This document shows positions 7,966-16,500 of a stretch of DNA of 64,000 bases, piece by piece. The DNA is from Actinacidiphila rubida (GTDB lineage Bacteria > Actinomycetota > Actinomycetes > Streptomycetales > Streptomycetaceae): contig NZ_FODD01000002.1 of NCBI RefSeq assembly GCF_900110255.1, positions 62,001-126,000 on the forward strand, given 5' to 3'. The position numbers and the translations under genes were made by a program. Each line of letters starts with the position of its first letter. The stretch's first letter is position 1. A model generated the notes under the pieces. It did not search any database and was not told the origin of the DNA. It was given only the letters and a program-made list of their open reading frames with translations.

Positions 7966-8634
7966 ATGGCGACATTCGTCCTGGTGCCCGGCGGCTGGAA
8001 GGGCTCCTGGTCCTACGAGGCGGTGGTTCCGCTGCTGGAGCACGCCGGTCACACCGTTCACGCCCTGACCCTGACCGGTCTGCGGCCGGAGGACGACGCG
8101 GCGACGGTCGCGACCGCCGACCTCGACACCCACGCCGGCGACGTGCTGCGGCTCCTCGATCGGGCGCACCTCAGCGGCGCGACCCTGGTCGGCCACAGCT
8201 ACGCCGGGATGGTGATCGCCGCCGCCGCCGATCGCGCCGGGGGCCGGGTCTCGCGACTGGTGCACCTCGACGCCTACGTGCCGCGCGACGGCGAGTCGTG
8301 CTGGTCGTCGGCGAACGACCACTTCCGGAAGGTGTTCGCTGCCGGCGCCGCGAGCACCGGCTACTCCGTCCGGCCGCCGGACGGCGGCGATCCCCGCCGC
8401 CGTCCCCATCCCCTCGCCTCGTTCCTGCAGGCGGTCCGGCTCACCGGTGCGCACGCCCGGGTGCCCCGCCGGGAGTTCGTCTTCTGCTCGGGATGGGAGG
8501 ACCGGACGCCGTTCACCGGCCTCCGCGCCCGGCTCCTTGCCGATCCGGAGTGGCGGGTCCACGACCTCCCGACCGGCCACGACGCCCTGCACGAGGCCCC
8601 GGAGGCGGTCGCGGCACTCCTGCTGGCCGAGTGA
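7966..8634 (+). CDS. Alpha/beta-fold hydrolase
   Basis: A 222-residue cytoplasmic hydrolase. It begins with the strand and oxyanion loop FVLVPGGWKGSW, has the nucleophile elbow GHSYAGMV and the catalytic His in LPTGHDALHE. The size and the LVPGGWKG start place it with small esterase-like alpha/beta hydrolases related to salicylate esterases and hydroxynitrile lyases. The ATG at 7966 follows a GTGGAGA ribosome site. It is divergent from an AraC regulator, which suggests induction by a small molecule. The substrate is unknown. Confidence 0.9.
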   Translation: MATFVLVPGGWKGSWSYEAVVPLLEHAGHTVHALTLTGLRPEDDAATVATADLDTHAGDVLRLLDRAHLSGATLVGHSYAGMVIAAAADRAGGRVSRLVHLDAYVPRDGESCWSSANDHFRKVFAAGAASTGYSVRPPDGGDPRRRPHPLASFLQAVRLTGAHARVPRREFVFCSGWEDRTPFTGLRARLLADPEWRVHDLPTGHDALHEAPEAVAALLLAE

Positions 8635-8641
8635 CCGCGGA

Positions 8642-8699
8642 CGCGCCGCCGCCCTCTGCGCGGGGCCTTGGTGAGGGCGCCTGGCGGGGCGGCGGCGCG
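8642..8699 (+). terminator. Long-arm stem-loop after the alpha/beta hydrolase
   Basis: CGCGCCGCCGCCC at 8642-8654 and its perfect complement at 8687-8699 can pair as a 13-bp stem with a 32-base loop. The stem begins eight bases after the hydrolase stop, so it probably terminates that transcript. Confidence 0.5.
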
Positions 8700-8769
8700 A
8701 CGGGCGAATCGCCGGAACGCACGGCGAGCGCTGCGTCATGACCGGCCGCAGCTCGGGCAGCATGACAGC

Positions 8770-8946
8770 ATGACGACTTCGAAAGTGGCCCTCGCCGCGC
8801 AGCGGTACGAAGAGGCCGAGAAAGCCAGGCAGGCCGCCGCGAACGACCTCAAGGCGGAGAGCGCGGCGGCCCTGGCGGGCGGCGAGGACGAGGAGAAGGT
8901 CGCCGAGGCGATGCACTGCTCCCTGGAGGAGGTCAAGCAGCTCTGA
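8770..8946 (+). CDS. Small helical protein of unknown function
   Basis: A 58-residue protein, acidic and Ala/Glu/Lys-rich, predicted almost entirely helical (VALAAQRYEEAEKARQAAAN and similar heptads). It ends in an acidic stretch followed by AEAMHCSLEEVKQL, which resembles the start of an HTH. Codon use has the strong third-position G/C bias of real genes. The upstream region duplicates CAGCATGA, and no strong ribosome site is seen. I do not recognise the family. Confidence 0.65.
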   Translation: MTTSKVALAAQRYEEAEKARQAAANDLKAESAAALAGGEDEEKVAEAMHCSLEEVKQL

Positions 8947-8960
8947 CGCTCCGGCGGGAC

Positions 8961-8988
8961 GGCCCCTGCCGCGGACGCGGCAGGGGCC
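8961..8988. terminator. Bidirectional terminator
   Basis: GGCCCCTGCCGCG (8961-8973), two bases, then its perfect complement (8976-8988) give a 13-bp stem between the convergent small-protein gene and the GH31 gene. Confidence 0.8.
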
Positions 8989-8994
8989 GCCGGG

Positions 8995-11900
8995 TCACGT
9001 GAGGGCGAACTGCTGGGCGCTGGTGGTGTTGCAGTCGTAGATCTGCAGCAGGTCCCCGGCGGTGTTCTTGTTGTCGGGGTCGTCGAGGCAGCGGCCCGAC
9101 GCGGAGTTGGACAACGTGCCGTCCGGGCGGCTCACCCAGCTCTGGGCGGCGGAGCCGTTGCAGTCCCACAACTGGACGGACGTGCCGTTGGCCGAGGCGC
9201 CGTGGGCGACGTCCAGGCATTTGCCGAAGGTGCGCAGGGTGCCGTCGCCGGGAGCCGACCAGCGCTGCGCGTCGGAGGAGTTGCAGCCCCACAGCTGGAC
9301 CGCGGTGGCGGACGCCGGATCGGCGTCGGCGACGTCGGCGCACAGCCCCCCGGCCCTGGTGATCGGGCCCGGCGGCAGCCGCCACTGCTGGGCGGTGGTG
9401 CCGTCGCACGCGTAGACCTGCAACGGGACCGCGCCGGGCGAGGTGTTGCCGTCGGGCACGTCCAGGCACCGCCCTGAGGCGGAGTTCACCAGGGAGCCGT
9501 CGGCACGGCGCGTCCACGCCTGGGCGGAGGTGCCGGCGCAGCCGGCGATGCCGACCACCGCGTGGTCGGCGGTCCCGGTCGCGGTCAGGCACTTGCCCAG
9601 CAGGCGCAGCGTCCCGTCGCCGGGGTGCGCGACCTGCTGGGCGGCGCTGTGGTTGCAGCCGTAGAGCTGGACCGGCGTGCCGTCGGCGGTGGCGCCGCCA
9701 CGCACGTCCAGGCACAGCCCGCCGGCCCCGATCGTCTCGCCGGAGGCCGGGTTCGCGGTGGCCGAACCCGACAGCGTGACGGTGTGGGAGGAGGCCAGCG
9801 GCAGTGTGGCGGTGGTGACGGTGACCGTCCGCCGGTTGGCGTTCCACGCCCACGCCGTCTCCGGGAGCTGCACGCCGTCGACGGAAACCGCCGTCGGGGC
9901 ATCGGAGTCGGACAGCCGCAGGGTGTACGCGCGGGAGCTGGGCGCCCCGCTGTAGGCGCCGGTCTGCGCGCCGATGGTCAGCGTGCGGGAGGAGTCGCTC
10001 CACGACAGCGGCGCGGACGTGGACTGGCCGCTGGTGTAGCCGCTGCCCTCGCCCGCGTCCTGGTAGAGGGAGAACGAACCGTCCGCCCCGGCCGCCACGT
10101 TGACGGTGAGCTGGGTCAGCGGGCTCTGCCCCTGGTTGTCGACGTAGTCGGTGCGGGTCGGCAGGATGCCACCGGCCTTGACGAACACCGGCATCTGGGA
10201 GAGCGGGTCGGTGACGGTCGCCGTGCCGGGGCCGGTGTAGGTGTGCCCGGTGAAGTAGTCCGTCCAGCTCCCCGGGGGGAACCACACCGGCACCGAGCCG
10301 TTGCCGTTGGCGTCGTCGGGCGTCGTGATCGGCGCGACCAGGACGTTGTCGCCGTACAGGTACTCGCCGGGGTTGGTGTAGGCGGCCTGCTGGTCGGGAT
10401 AGTCGAGGTACAGCGGCTGTGCCACGGGCACACCGCTGGTGTTGGCCTGGCGCGCGAGGGTGTAGGTGTACGGGACCAGCGACTCGCGCAGCCGCAGGAA
10501 CGAGCTCGCGCTGGCCGCGGCGGCGCCGGTGTAGTTCCACGGCAGCCGGTCGCCGTGGTCGGAGTGCATGCGGTCGACGGGCTGGAAGGCGCCCAGCTGC
10601 ATCCAGCGGGCGTACAGGTCGTCGGCGAGGTGGCCGCCGTGGAAGCTGCCGATGTCGTCGCTCACGTTGCTCAGGCCGGCGGCCGCCTCGTCGGGCGTGA
10701 ACCGCGCCTCGAAGGCGAGCATGTCCCACGTGGCGGGCGTGTCCCCCGTGAACTGCATCGAGTTGCGCCGCTCCGACCACGGCCCCTGCGGGTAGTTGCC
10801 GTCGTCGTCGCCCTGCTGCGAGCCGCCGACGCGGGCGAAGGAGAAGCCGCGCAGTCCCCGGGCGGCCGCGTCGTCGGCGTACGCCTGGTTGATGAAGTTG
10901 TCGGGCGCGACCTGCGGGTCGGAGGTCGTCGACGAGCCGCAGCCGGTGCAGTAGTCCAGCCACCACTCGCGCACGCCCTGCTGCTCGAACGGCTGGTGCA
11001 GGGACAGGTAGGCGGCGAGCTGGCCGGACTTGGACCAGTCGAAGTCGTAGCGGGTTCCGCCGCCTTCCTGGGTCAGGCCGCCCGCCTGGGAGTTGGCCGC
11101 GGCGAACCGGGGATCGCTGCTCTCGATGGCCGGGTGGATGTTCATCGACACCGAGAGGCCCTGCTGCTTCGTCCAGTTCAGGAAGCTCTGCGGGTCGGGG
11201 AAGAGGCTGGAGTTCCAGTTCCAGCCGTCCCAGGTGCTGGGGCTCTTCCAGTCGGTGTCGACGACGAGCCAGTCGACGGGGGTGAAGTCGGCGCGGAAGG
11301 CCGGCAGCAGCGTGTTCTCGTAGTCCGAAGTGGTGTAGGCGTAGTACCGCGAGTACCAGACCCCGTAGGCCGATTCGGGCAGCAGCGCCGTTCCGCCGGT
11401 CAGCGCGTTCAGATCCGCCAGGCCCTGCTTGTAGTTCTGGCCGTAGCCGAAGAAGTAGCCGTCCTCGTAGGGCTGCGAGCCGTGCGAGGGCCGGTCGCTC
11501 GTCTGGTGGGCCGAACTGAACAGCGCGGTACGGGTGTCGTCCATCAGGTACCAGCCGTCCCGGTCCAGAACGCCGGGGTGCTCCGTGACGGGCAGCGTCC
11601 AGGGATTGTCCAGCGACCGTGACCAGCCGCCGAGTTGGCTGGCCGGGCCGGAACCGTACCCGGTCGTGGTCAGGGTCGTGGCGGCGGGCGGGAACGAGGT
11701 CGCGGACTGCGCGGTGACGCCGAAGCTGTCGATGTTGACCTGCCCGGTGTCGCCCGCGTTCTGCAGCAGCGAGACGGCCGTGGTGCCGGCACTCAGGCTG
11801 ATCGGGACCGAGGTGACCGCCCAGGTGTCCCAGCTCGACGTCGGCGCGAGGCTGAGCGACGGGCCCGCGGTACCGCCCAGGCGGGTCGACAGCGTCCCGG

Positions 11901-12600
11901 TGCCGGTGCCCTTGGCGTTGGAGTAGCGCACCCACAGCCGGTACTGGCCCGCGGCCGGCACCAGCGACACGTTCTGCGTCAGCGCCGACCCCGTGCCCTC
12001 GTACCCGGCGACGAAGCCGGTCCCGGTGTGTCCCGCGTGGTCGTACGCGGTCTTCGCCTGGCCGGCGAACTGCCCGTCCTCCGCCTCGCAGGAGGCGCCG
12101 TACGGGCACAGCGACGGGAACGCGGGCTGCGCCGTGACACCCGTCCCGGCGAGCGTCACCGACAGGTTCGCGGGCGTGAAGGGTCCGCTGCCCTGCTTGT
12201 AGCGCAAGGTCAGCCCGCTCGTCCTGATCTCGCGGTAGCCGTCGGAGCTGACGTCGGTGGTGTACGACGGCACGGCGAAGGACCGGTTGACGGCGTTGAA
12301 CGTCGTCCCGTCCTGGAACGCGCCGTCACCCGCGTACTCCAGGCGCACCAGCGTGGGCGTGAGCACCTCGAACCGGGCGTTGCCGTCGACCACGACGGCG
12401 GTCGCGGCGGCGGCCGTGGGGGCGGCCGTGACACCGGCCACCGACAGCCCGGCCAGCATGCCGAAGCCGGCCAGGCCCGCCAGGAGCCTCCTGGGGCCGG
12501 TGACGCGCGGCGCTCTGCGGCGGAGGAACCCGCCGCGCGTTCGCTTCCTGGCGGGTTCCCGTCCGGGTCGTAAGGCGAACGGAAGTGGTGTGGGGTCCAC
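8995..12600 (-). CDS. Secreted GH31 glycosidase with CBM35-like insert and two ricin-B lectin domains
   Basis: A 1201-residue extracellular enzyme. A twin-arginine-like basic N-terminus and hydrophobic core (LLAGLAGFGMLAGLSVAGV) make the signal peptide. The GH31 N-terminal sandwich is interrupted by a CBM35/CBM6-like module (CEAEDGQFAG to NIDSFGVT), followed by the GH31 barrel (VWYSRYYAYTTSDY; DWLVVDTDWKSPSTWDGWNW; VREWWLDYCTG, where the nucleophile Asp is expected). The C-terminal third has two ricin-type trefoils (GGLCLDVRGG...QLYGCN and GGLCADVADA...QLWGCN). It should cleave alpha-linked glucose or xylose polymers. GTG at 12600 follows GGAGG. Codon 10 is TTA, which would make translation depend on the bldA tRNA. 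A LacI-like operator sits upstream. Confidence 0.88.
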   Translation of the reverse strand: MDPTPLPFALRPGREPARKRTRGGFLRRRAPRVTGPRRLLAGLAGFGMLAGLSVAGVTAAPTAAAATAVVVDGNARFEVLTPTLVRLEYAGDGAFQDGTTFNAVNRSFAVPSYTTDVSSDGYREIRTSGLTLRYKQGSGPFTPANLSVTLAGTGVTAQPAFPSLCPYGASCEAEDGQFAGQAKTAYDHAGHTGTGFVAGYEGTGSALTQNVSLVPAAGQYRLWVRYSNAKGTGTGTLSTRLGGTAGPSLSLAPTSSWDTWAVTSVPISLSAGTTAVSLLQNAGDTGQVNIDSFGVTAQSATSFPPAATTLTTTGYGSGPASQLGGWSRSLDNPWTLPVTEHPGVLDRDGWYLMDDTRTALFSSAHQTSDRPSHGSQPYEDGYFFGYGQNYKQGLADLNALTGGTALLPESAYGVWYSRYYAYTTSDYENTLLPAFRADFTPVDWLVVDTDWKSPSTWDGWNWNSSLFPDPQSFLNWTKQQGLSVSMNIHPAIESSDPRFAAANSQAGGLTQEGGGTRYDFDWSKSGQLAAYLSLHQPFEQQGVREWWLDYCTGCGSSTTSDPQVAPDNFINQAYADDAAARGLRGFSFARVGGSQQGDDDGNYPQGPWSERRNSMQFTGDTPATWDMLAFEARFTPDEAAAGLSNVSDDIGSFHGGHLADDLYARWMQLGAFQPVDRMHSDHGDRLPWNYTGAAAASASSFLRLRESLVPYTYTLARQANTSGVPVAQPLYLDYPDQQAAYTNPGEYLYGDNVLVAPITTPDDANGNGSVPVWFPPGSWTDYFTGHTYTGPGTATVTDPLSQMPVFVKAGGILPTRTDYVDNQGQSPLTQLTVNVAAGADGSFSLYQDAGEGSGYTSGQSTSAPLSWSDSSRTLTIGAQTGAYSGAPSSRAYTLRLSDSDAPTAVSVDGVQLPETAWAWNANRRTVTVTTATLPLASSHTVTLSGSATANPASGETIGAGGLCLDVRGGATADGTPVQLYGCNHSAAQQVAHPGDGTLRLLGKCLTATGTADHAVVGIAGCAGTSAQAWTRRADGSLVNSASGRCLDVPDGNTSPGAVPLQVYACDGTTAQQWRLPPGPITRAGGLCADVADADPASATAVQLWGCNSSDAQRWSAPGDGTLRTFGKCLDVAHGASANGTSVQLWDCNGSAAQSWVSRPDGTLSNSASGRCLDDPDNKNTAGDLLQIYDCNTTSAQQFALT

Positions 12601-12695
12601 TTGGGGTACCTCCGGTCTGGGCGGCTGTGCGGTCAGGGGCACGGCGGCGCAGCGCCCCGCCCGGCACGCCCGCCCGACCACCCGGCCCGCCCGCC

Positions 12696-12709
12696 CGACA
12701 ACGCTGTCA
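12696..12709. promoter_or_regulatory. LacI-type operator candidate upstream of the GH31 gene
   Basis: CGACAACGCTGTCA is a near-palindrome with a central CG, 96 bases upstream of the GH31 start. It matches the site upstream of the GH92 gene (TGACAACGATGTCA) at 12 of 14 positions. LacI-family operators characteristically have a central CG, so shared control by a sugar-responsive repressor is inferred. Confidence 0.45.
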
Positions 12710-12815
12710 TCCCGCCGCACCGGCATGACAGCACGCCGATGCTGACATGTCCACACCCGCGATGGCCGGAGGGTCGGAAAGTCGCCTGACGGCGACGAGC
12801 GGGCAGACGACGCGT

Positions 12816-13706
12816 ATGGGAGCCACTGACACCCCGCCGAAGCCGCCCCACCCGCCCTTCGCGGTCCAGCCGCCCGGCGCTCCCCCACGGCCCGGTGGCC
12901 GACCGCATCCGCCGGGACCGCGGCCGCCGTCCCGGCGGATGATGCTCGGGCTGCTCGGCGGGGCCTCGGCGGTCGTGCTGCTGCTGGTGGTGACCGGCCA
13001 CGCGGGACGGCACCGCGACGCGGGCCTCCCCGGCCCGGGCCCGCGGCTGGACACGGGTGCGCCGGCCACTCCCCCGGGCACGTACGCCCTGCGTGCGGGC
13101 GACACCTCGCTGGTGGTCCTCGACGGCGTCTCCGGCCGCATCCAGGTGACCGCCGACCCTCGGGCGCACGCCGTCACCGGCACGTTCCACCCGGCGGACG
13201 GCCCAGGTGCCACCCGCGGCCTGCGCGGTGCCGTCGTCCACGACGCGGCCACCGGCGCCGACGCGCTGGCGGTGGGCTGCCGGGACGCCGCCGGGGCGCA
13301 GGTGCGGTGCGCCGGCGACCTCGTGCTGACCGTGCCGCGGCACACCGGACTGAGGCTCCGTCAGGCGTCGGGGCAGACCGTCCTGGACGGGCTCGGCGGC
13401 GACGTCACCGTGGACGCGTCCTCGGTCCAGCTCACCGCGACCGGGCTGGAGCCCGTACGGGCGCGGTTCACCGTCGCCTCGGGCAGCGCGGACGTCGCCT
13501 TCTCCGGCGTGCCCCAGGACGTCGATCTTCAGGAGGTGTCCGCGTCGGTGGCCGTGCGGCTGCCCCGCTCCCCCGACGGGTACGCCGTGACGACGGCCGC
13601 GACCTCGGCGAGCACGCAGGTGGCCGTTCCCCGCAACGCCTCCTCGGCGCACCGGATCTCGGTGTCCGTCACGTCCGGTTCGCTGGACGTGACGGCGGAG
13701 GGCTGA
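12816..13706 (+). CDS. DUF4097-like membrane-anchored beta-repeat protein
   Basis: About 296 residues. A Pro-rich cytoplasmic N-terminus (PPKPPHPPFAVQPPGAPPRP) is followed by one membrane helix (MLGLLGGASAVVLLLVVTG) and an extracytoplasmic domain of repeating short beta-strands (LVLTVPRHTGLRLRQASG, VTVDASSVQLTATG, ARFTVASGSADVAFSG, ISVSVTSGSLDVTAEG), the pattern of the DUF4097/adhesin-like beta-helix family. Function is unknown; relatives sit at the cell surface or near stress regulators. The start is uncertain: ATG at 12816 was taken, with an in-frame ATG at 12747 as the alternative, and neither has a strong ribosome site. Confidence 0.7.
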   Translation: MGATDTPPKPPHPPFAVQPPGAPPRPGGRPHPPGPRPPSRRMMLGLLGGASAVVLLLVVTGHAGRHRDAGLPGPGPRLDTGAPATPPGTYALRAGDTSLVVLDGVSGRIQVTADPRAHAVTGTFHPADGPGATRGLRGAVVHDAATGADALAVGCRDAAGAQVRCAGDLVLTVPRHTGLRLRQASGQTVLDGLGGDVTVDASSVQLTATGLEPVRARFTVASGSADVAFSGVPQDVDLQEVSASVAVRLPRSPDGYAVTTAATSASTQVAVPRNASSAHRISVSVTSGSLDVTAEG

Positions 13707-13714
13707 GGCGGGAC

Positions 13715-13741
13715 GGGGAAGGGGACGGGGAAGGGGAAGGG
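13715..13741 (+). repeat. G-quadruplex-type repeat (five G-tracts)
   Basis: Four runs of GGGG separated by just two bases (AA, AC, AA), and then a GGG run, arise from tandem copies of the 12-mer GACGGGGAAGGG. This is an ideal intramolecular quadruplex motif on the plus strand, located between the DUF4097-like gene and the DHFR-like gene. Confidence 0.7.
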
Positions 13742-13797
13742 CGGAAGGCGTCCGCGGGCCGGCGATGAGTTCGGGCGGCGGACCGGGTCTGACAGGT

Positions 13798-14412
13798 ATG
13801 ACGCACATCATCGCGGACATCTCGATGTCCCTCGACGGCTTCGTCACCGGCCCCGACGCCGGCCCGGACCGTGGTCTGGGCATCGGCGGCGAGGCCCTCC
13901 ACACCTGGGCGTTCTCGGACGACCCCGACGACCGCCGGGTCCTGAGCGAGGGCACCGCCCGTTCCGGCGCCGTCGTCCTCGGCCGCCGGCTCTTCGACGT
14001 CGTCGACGGGCCGAACGGCTGGGACGACACGACTGGCTACGGCGCGCGGGAGGTCGGCACACCCGCGTTCGTCGTCGTGACGCACGCACGCCCGGTGTCC
14101 GTGCGCCTCACCGACCTCGACTGGACGTTCGTCACCACCGGCCTGGCCGACGCCGTCGCCACCGCCCGCGCACGGGCGGAGGCGGCGTCCGCCGAGAGCG
14201 GCAGGGACCTCGACGTGGTCCTCATGGGCGGCGGCGCCACCGTCGGTTCGGCGCTGGCCGCGGGACTGGTCGACGTGCTGTCGCTGCACCTCGCGCCGGT
14301 CGTCCTGGGGGCGGGAACGCCGCTGTTCACCGGGGAGGCGCCGCGCACGCTGGTGCAGCGGAGCGTGCTGGCGACCTCGACCGTCACGCACCTGACCTAT
14401 GACGTCCTCTGA
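13798..14412 (+). CDS. Dihydrofolate reductase-like (RibD C-terminal) family protein
   Basis: A 204-residue protein of the bacterial RibD C-terminal/DHFR-like reductase family. It begins with the typical strand MTHIIADISMSLDGFVTGPD, has the nucleotide-binding GAVVLGRRLFDVV segment and a second glycine loop (VVLMGGGATVGSALAAGLVD), and ends with VLGAGTPLF. Such proteins bind NAD(P)H; physiological substrates are mostly unknown. ATG at 13798 was chosen because it opens the conserved first strand and is preceded by GACAGG. Its end overlaps the convergent SnoaL-like gene by 16 bases. Confidence 0.88.
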   Translation: MTHIIADISMSLDGFVTGPDAGPDRGLGIGGEALHTWAFSDDPDDRRVLSEGTARSGAVVLGRRLFDVVDGPNGWDDTTGYGAREVGTPAFVVVTHARPVSVRLTDLDWTFVTTGLADAVATARARAEAASAESGRDLDVVLMGGGATVGSALAAGLVDVLSLHLAPVVLGAGTPLFTGEAPRTLVQRSVLATSTVTHLTYDVL

Positions 14413-15209
14413 CGGAGGGCGTCGATGACCTCCCCGAAGGGCCGCGGGGAGAACGCGTCGCGGTAGTCGCTGACCAGCCCGTCCCGGAACCGCAGGACGG
14501 CCGTGTGGTTGTTGGTGTACACCGCCCCGGTGGCGAGCTTCGCGTGCAGCGTGTACTGGACGCAGACCGCGTCGGAGTTCACGGCCGGGTGGACGCCGGT
14601 CAGTTCGGCGTCGAAGGTCTCGCACGCCGCGAAGAGCCTCCGGTACGCGGCGACGATGTCGTCCCGGCCCTCGATGCGGGGCCGGAGCCCGGCGACGGGC
14701 TGCGGCAGGGAGACGGTCCCGCGGTCGTGCCAGAGTTCGCCCCACGCGTCGATGTCCCGGTCGTGCAGCAGCGCGAAGAAGCGTTGCGCCGTCGCGGAGT
14801 TGGCGGCGAACAGCCCCAGGAACGCGGCCGTGTCGACGTACTCCGTGTACTCGGCGATCCGGTCGCCCGCCGTCCGGAAGATCGACGCGCCCCGGTTGCG
14901 GTAGGTGCCGCCGGCGAGCAGGTCGATCTCCATCGTCCAGGTGGCCAGCACCTTCCGGGAGTCGGCCATCGGCTCGGCGTCCCAGGTGATCCGCGTGTCC
15001 CCGAAGAGCGTGAAGAACTGGCCGACGGCGGCCGCGATCGTGTCGCGCCCGGTGAACTCGCCCGGGACCCCGTCCGGGGTGACCGGGACGCGGTACACGG
15101 CGTCCGGCTCCCACAGACCCGCGAACGCGTCGACGTCCTTGGCCTGGAGTGCCGCGTAGAAGTCGTGCGCGACGCGCAACGCGCGTGTCCCCTCGGTCTG
15201 TTCGGTCAT
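14397..15209 (-). CDS. Tandem SnoaL/NTF2-like domain protein
   Basis: A 270-residue protein made of two cone-shaped NTF2-like (SnoaL) domains. The first runs about 10-135 (VAHDFYAALQAKDVDAFAGLWEPDAVYRV, in part) and the second about 135-265 (FFALLHDRDIDAWGELWHDRG, then TGAVYTNNHTAVLRFRDGLV). SnoaL-fold proteins act as polyketide cyclases, hydroxylases, dehydratases or isomerases. The gene is the last of the minus-strand cluster, 45 bases after the prenyltransferase, and a GGAAGG ribosome site supports ATG 15209. A cyclisation or dehydration role in the pathway is inferred from context. Confidence 0.85.
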   Translation of the reverse strand: MTEQTEGTRALRVAHDFYAALQAKDVDAFAGLWEPDAVYRVPVTPDGVPGEFTGRDTIAAAVGQFFTLFGDTRITWDAEPMADSRKVLATWTMEIDLLAGGTYRNRGASIFRTAGDRIAEYTEYVDTAAFLGLFAANSATAQRFFALLHDRDIDAWGELWHDRGTVSLPQPVAGLRPRIEGRDDIVAAYRRLFAACETFDAELTGVHPAVNSDAVCVQYTLHAKLATGAVYTNNHTAVLRFRDGLVSDYRDAFSPRPFGEVIDALRQRTS

Positions 15210-15254
15210 GGGCTCGGTGCCTTCCTTGTCGTCGTCGGGGCGCACGGGTGCCGC

Positions 15255-16139
15255 TCACGCCCGCTGGTCGAGGAACGCGCGGAACAACTCCACCTGCAGC
15301 GGCCCGAACCGGTAGTACGAGCCGCCGTTGAACCACACGCCCTCCGGCGACCACTTCACGATCGAGATGCTGAAGCGGTCGCCGTCGTACGTGTACGGGG
15401 TGCCGGTCATGAAGCGGGTGAACTCCGGTTCCCTGGCACGGATCAGGGGCAGGTCCAGCGGCCGGGCGAAGCTGATCCGCCGGATCGCCGGGGAGTCCCA
15501 GCCGAGCGTGAAGTAGACCCGGAACGTCGCGCGGGCGGACTCCACCAGCTCCGGTTCCGGCTCGGGCAGCCCGAGGCCGCGGACCAGCGAGCGGATGGTG
15601 TCCGGGGCGAGGCCGCCGGGAGTCGGGACGTACAGGTTGGTGGTGTGGCTCCGGTAGTCGATCGCGACCATCGCGACGTGCTCCAGGCCGTGGCGGTCGA
15701 AGTAGTCCGCATTGCCGGCGAGGGCGCCCGGCATGGACGGGAGCCGGGCCAGTCGCGAGATCCGCTGGACGTCGTGCGGGAAGTGCGCGTAGACCTTGTT
15801 GAATCCGCCGGACACGCCGACGTCGATCAGGCACTCGTCGACGGAGCACGCCTTCCGGAGGTCCGGGAGCAGCGAGGCGACGGGATGGTCCGTCCCGGGG
15901 ACCAGGCCGTGGGACACGGCGTGGGCGTAGGGATCGGTGATGCCGGCCGGCACCTGGATGGTGAGGTCGAGGTCTCCCCCGCGCTCGCCGGCGGTCGCGC
16001 TGAAGATGAACCCGCCCTCGAACGGGGTGAACGCGCTCAGGACCGGCCAGAGTCCTTCCCGCGAGCAGGGCACGCCCAGCAGGCCGGACGCCTCCTCGAC
16101 GGCCGAGTACGCCTCTTCGATCCCGAGGTTCGCGGACAT
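15255..16139 (-). CDS. ABBA-type aromatic prenyltransferase (NphB/CloQ family)
   Basis: A 294-residue soluble prenyltransferase. The N-terminus (EEAYSAVEEASGLLGVPCSRE) and later segments GGFNKVYAHFPHD, LPSMPGALAGNADYFDRHGL, NLYVP, VYFTLGWDS and PYTYDGDRFSISIVKWSPE follow NphB in order and spacing. These enzymes move a dimethylallyl, geranyl or farnesyl group onto an electron-rich aromatic or similar ring inside an alpha/beta barrel and need no DDxxD motif. It follows the ACP gene in the same direction. Within this cluster it would decorate the assembled scaffold. The prenyl donor length and acceptor cannot be told from sequence. ATG at 16139 has a GGGAG site upstream. Confidence 0.92.
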   Translation of the reverse strand: MSANLGIEEAYSAVEEASGLLGVPCSREGLWPVLSAFTPFEGGFIFSATAGERGGDLDLTIQVPAGITDPYAHAVSHGLVPGTDHPVASLLPDLRKACSVDECLIDVGVSGGFNKVYAHFPHDVQRISRLARLPSMPGALAGNADYFDRHGLEHVAMVAIDYRSHTTNLYVPTPGGLAPDTIRSLVRGLGLPEPEPELVESARATFRVYFTLGWDSPAIRRISFARPLDLPLIRAREPEFTRFMTGTPYTYDGDRFSISIVKWSPEGVWFNGGSYYRFGPLQVELFRAFLDQRA

Positions 16140-16203
16140 CCACACTCCCAGTTCTCCTCGTCGACGCCGGCGTGGGCCGGCGCTTGCCACGGCGTTCCCG
16201 GGC

Positions 16204-16452
16204 TCAGCCGGTCGCCGCCTTCGCCGACACCAGCTCGGCGACCTTGGCGACCGTGCCGGCGGCGGCGACCTCCTCGCCCGTCATCTCGACGCCGTACCGC
16301 TTGGTGAGAATGACCGCCAGCTCGATCAGGGCCAGCGAGTCCAGGTCGAGGCTGTCGAAGCCGGTCTCGGCGGACGTGCCGTCGGGGACGTCGAAGTGGG
16401 CCCGCAGCGCGTCGAGGACGGTCTCGGGTCTTACGGAGGTGCTGTGCGTCAT
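16204..16452 (-). CDS. Acyl carrier protein
   Basis: An 82-residue stand-alone ACP. The phosphopantetheine site is Ser39 in LDLDSLALIEL, followed by the usual helices (GVEMTGEEVAAAGTVAKVAEL). It is acidic and ends in an Ala/Lys-rich tail. It lies 48 bases after the KAS III gene and 64 bases before the prenyltransferase gene. It is therefore likely dedicated to this pathway, not housekeeping fatty acid synthesis, whose ACP normally sits with fabD and fabF. Confidence 0.93.
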   Translation of the reverse strand: MTHSTSVRPETVLDALRAHFDVPDGTSAETGFDSLDLDSLALIELAVILTKRYGVEMTGEEVAAAGTVAKVAELVSAKAATG

Positions 16453-16500
16453 GGCGCTTCTTCCTTCCGGGTTCGGGGTGCGGCCGGGTGCGGCCGGTGG

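Noticed and set aside
8933..12109. 1058-codon minus-strand open frame
   Set aside because: It overlaps the GH31 gene in another frame and has an Arg/Pro/Gly-rich product without motifs.
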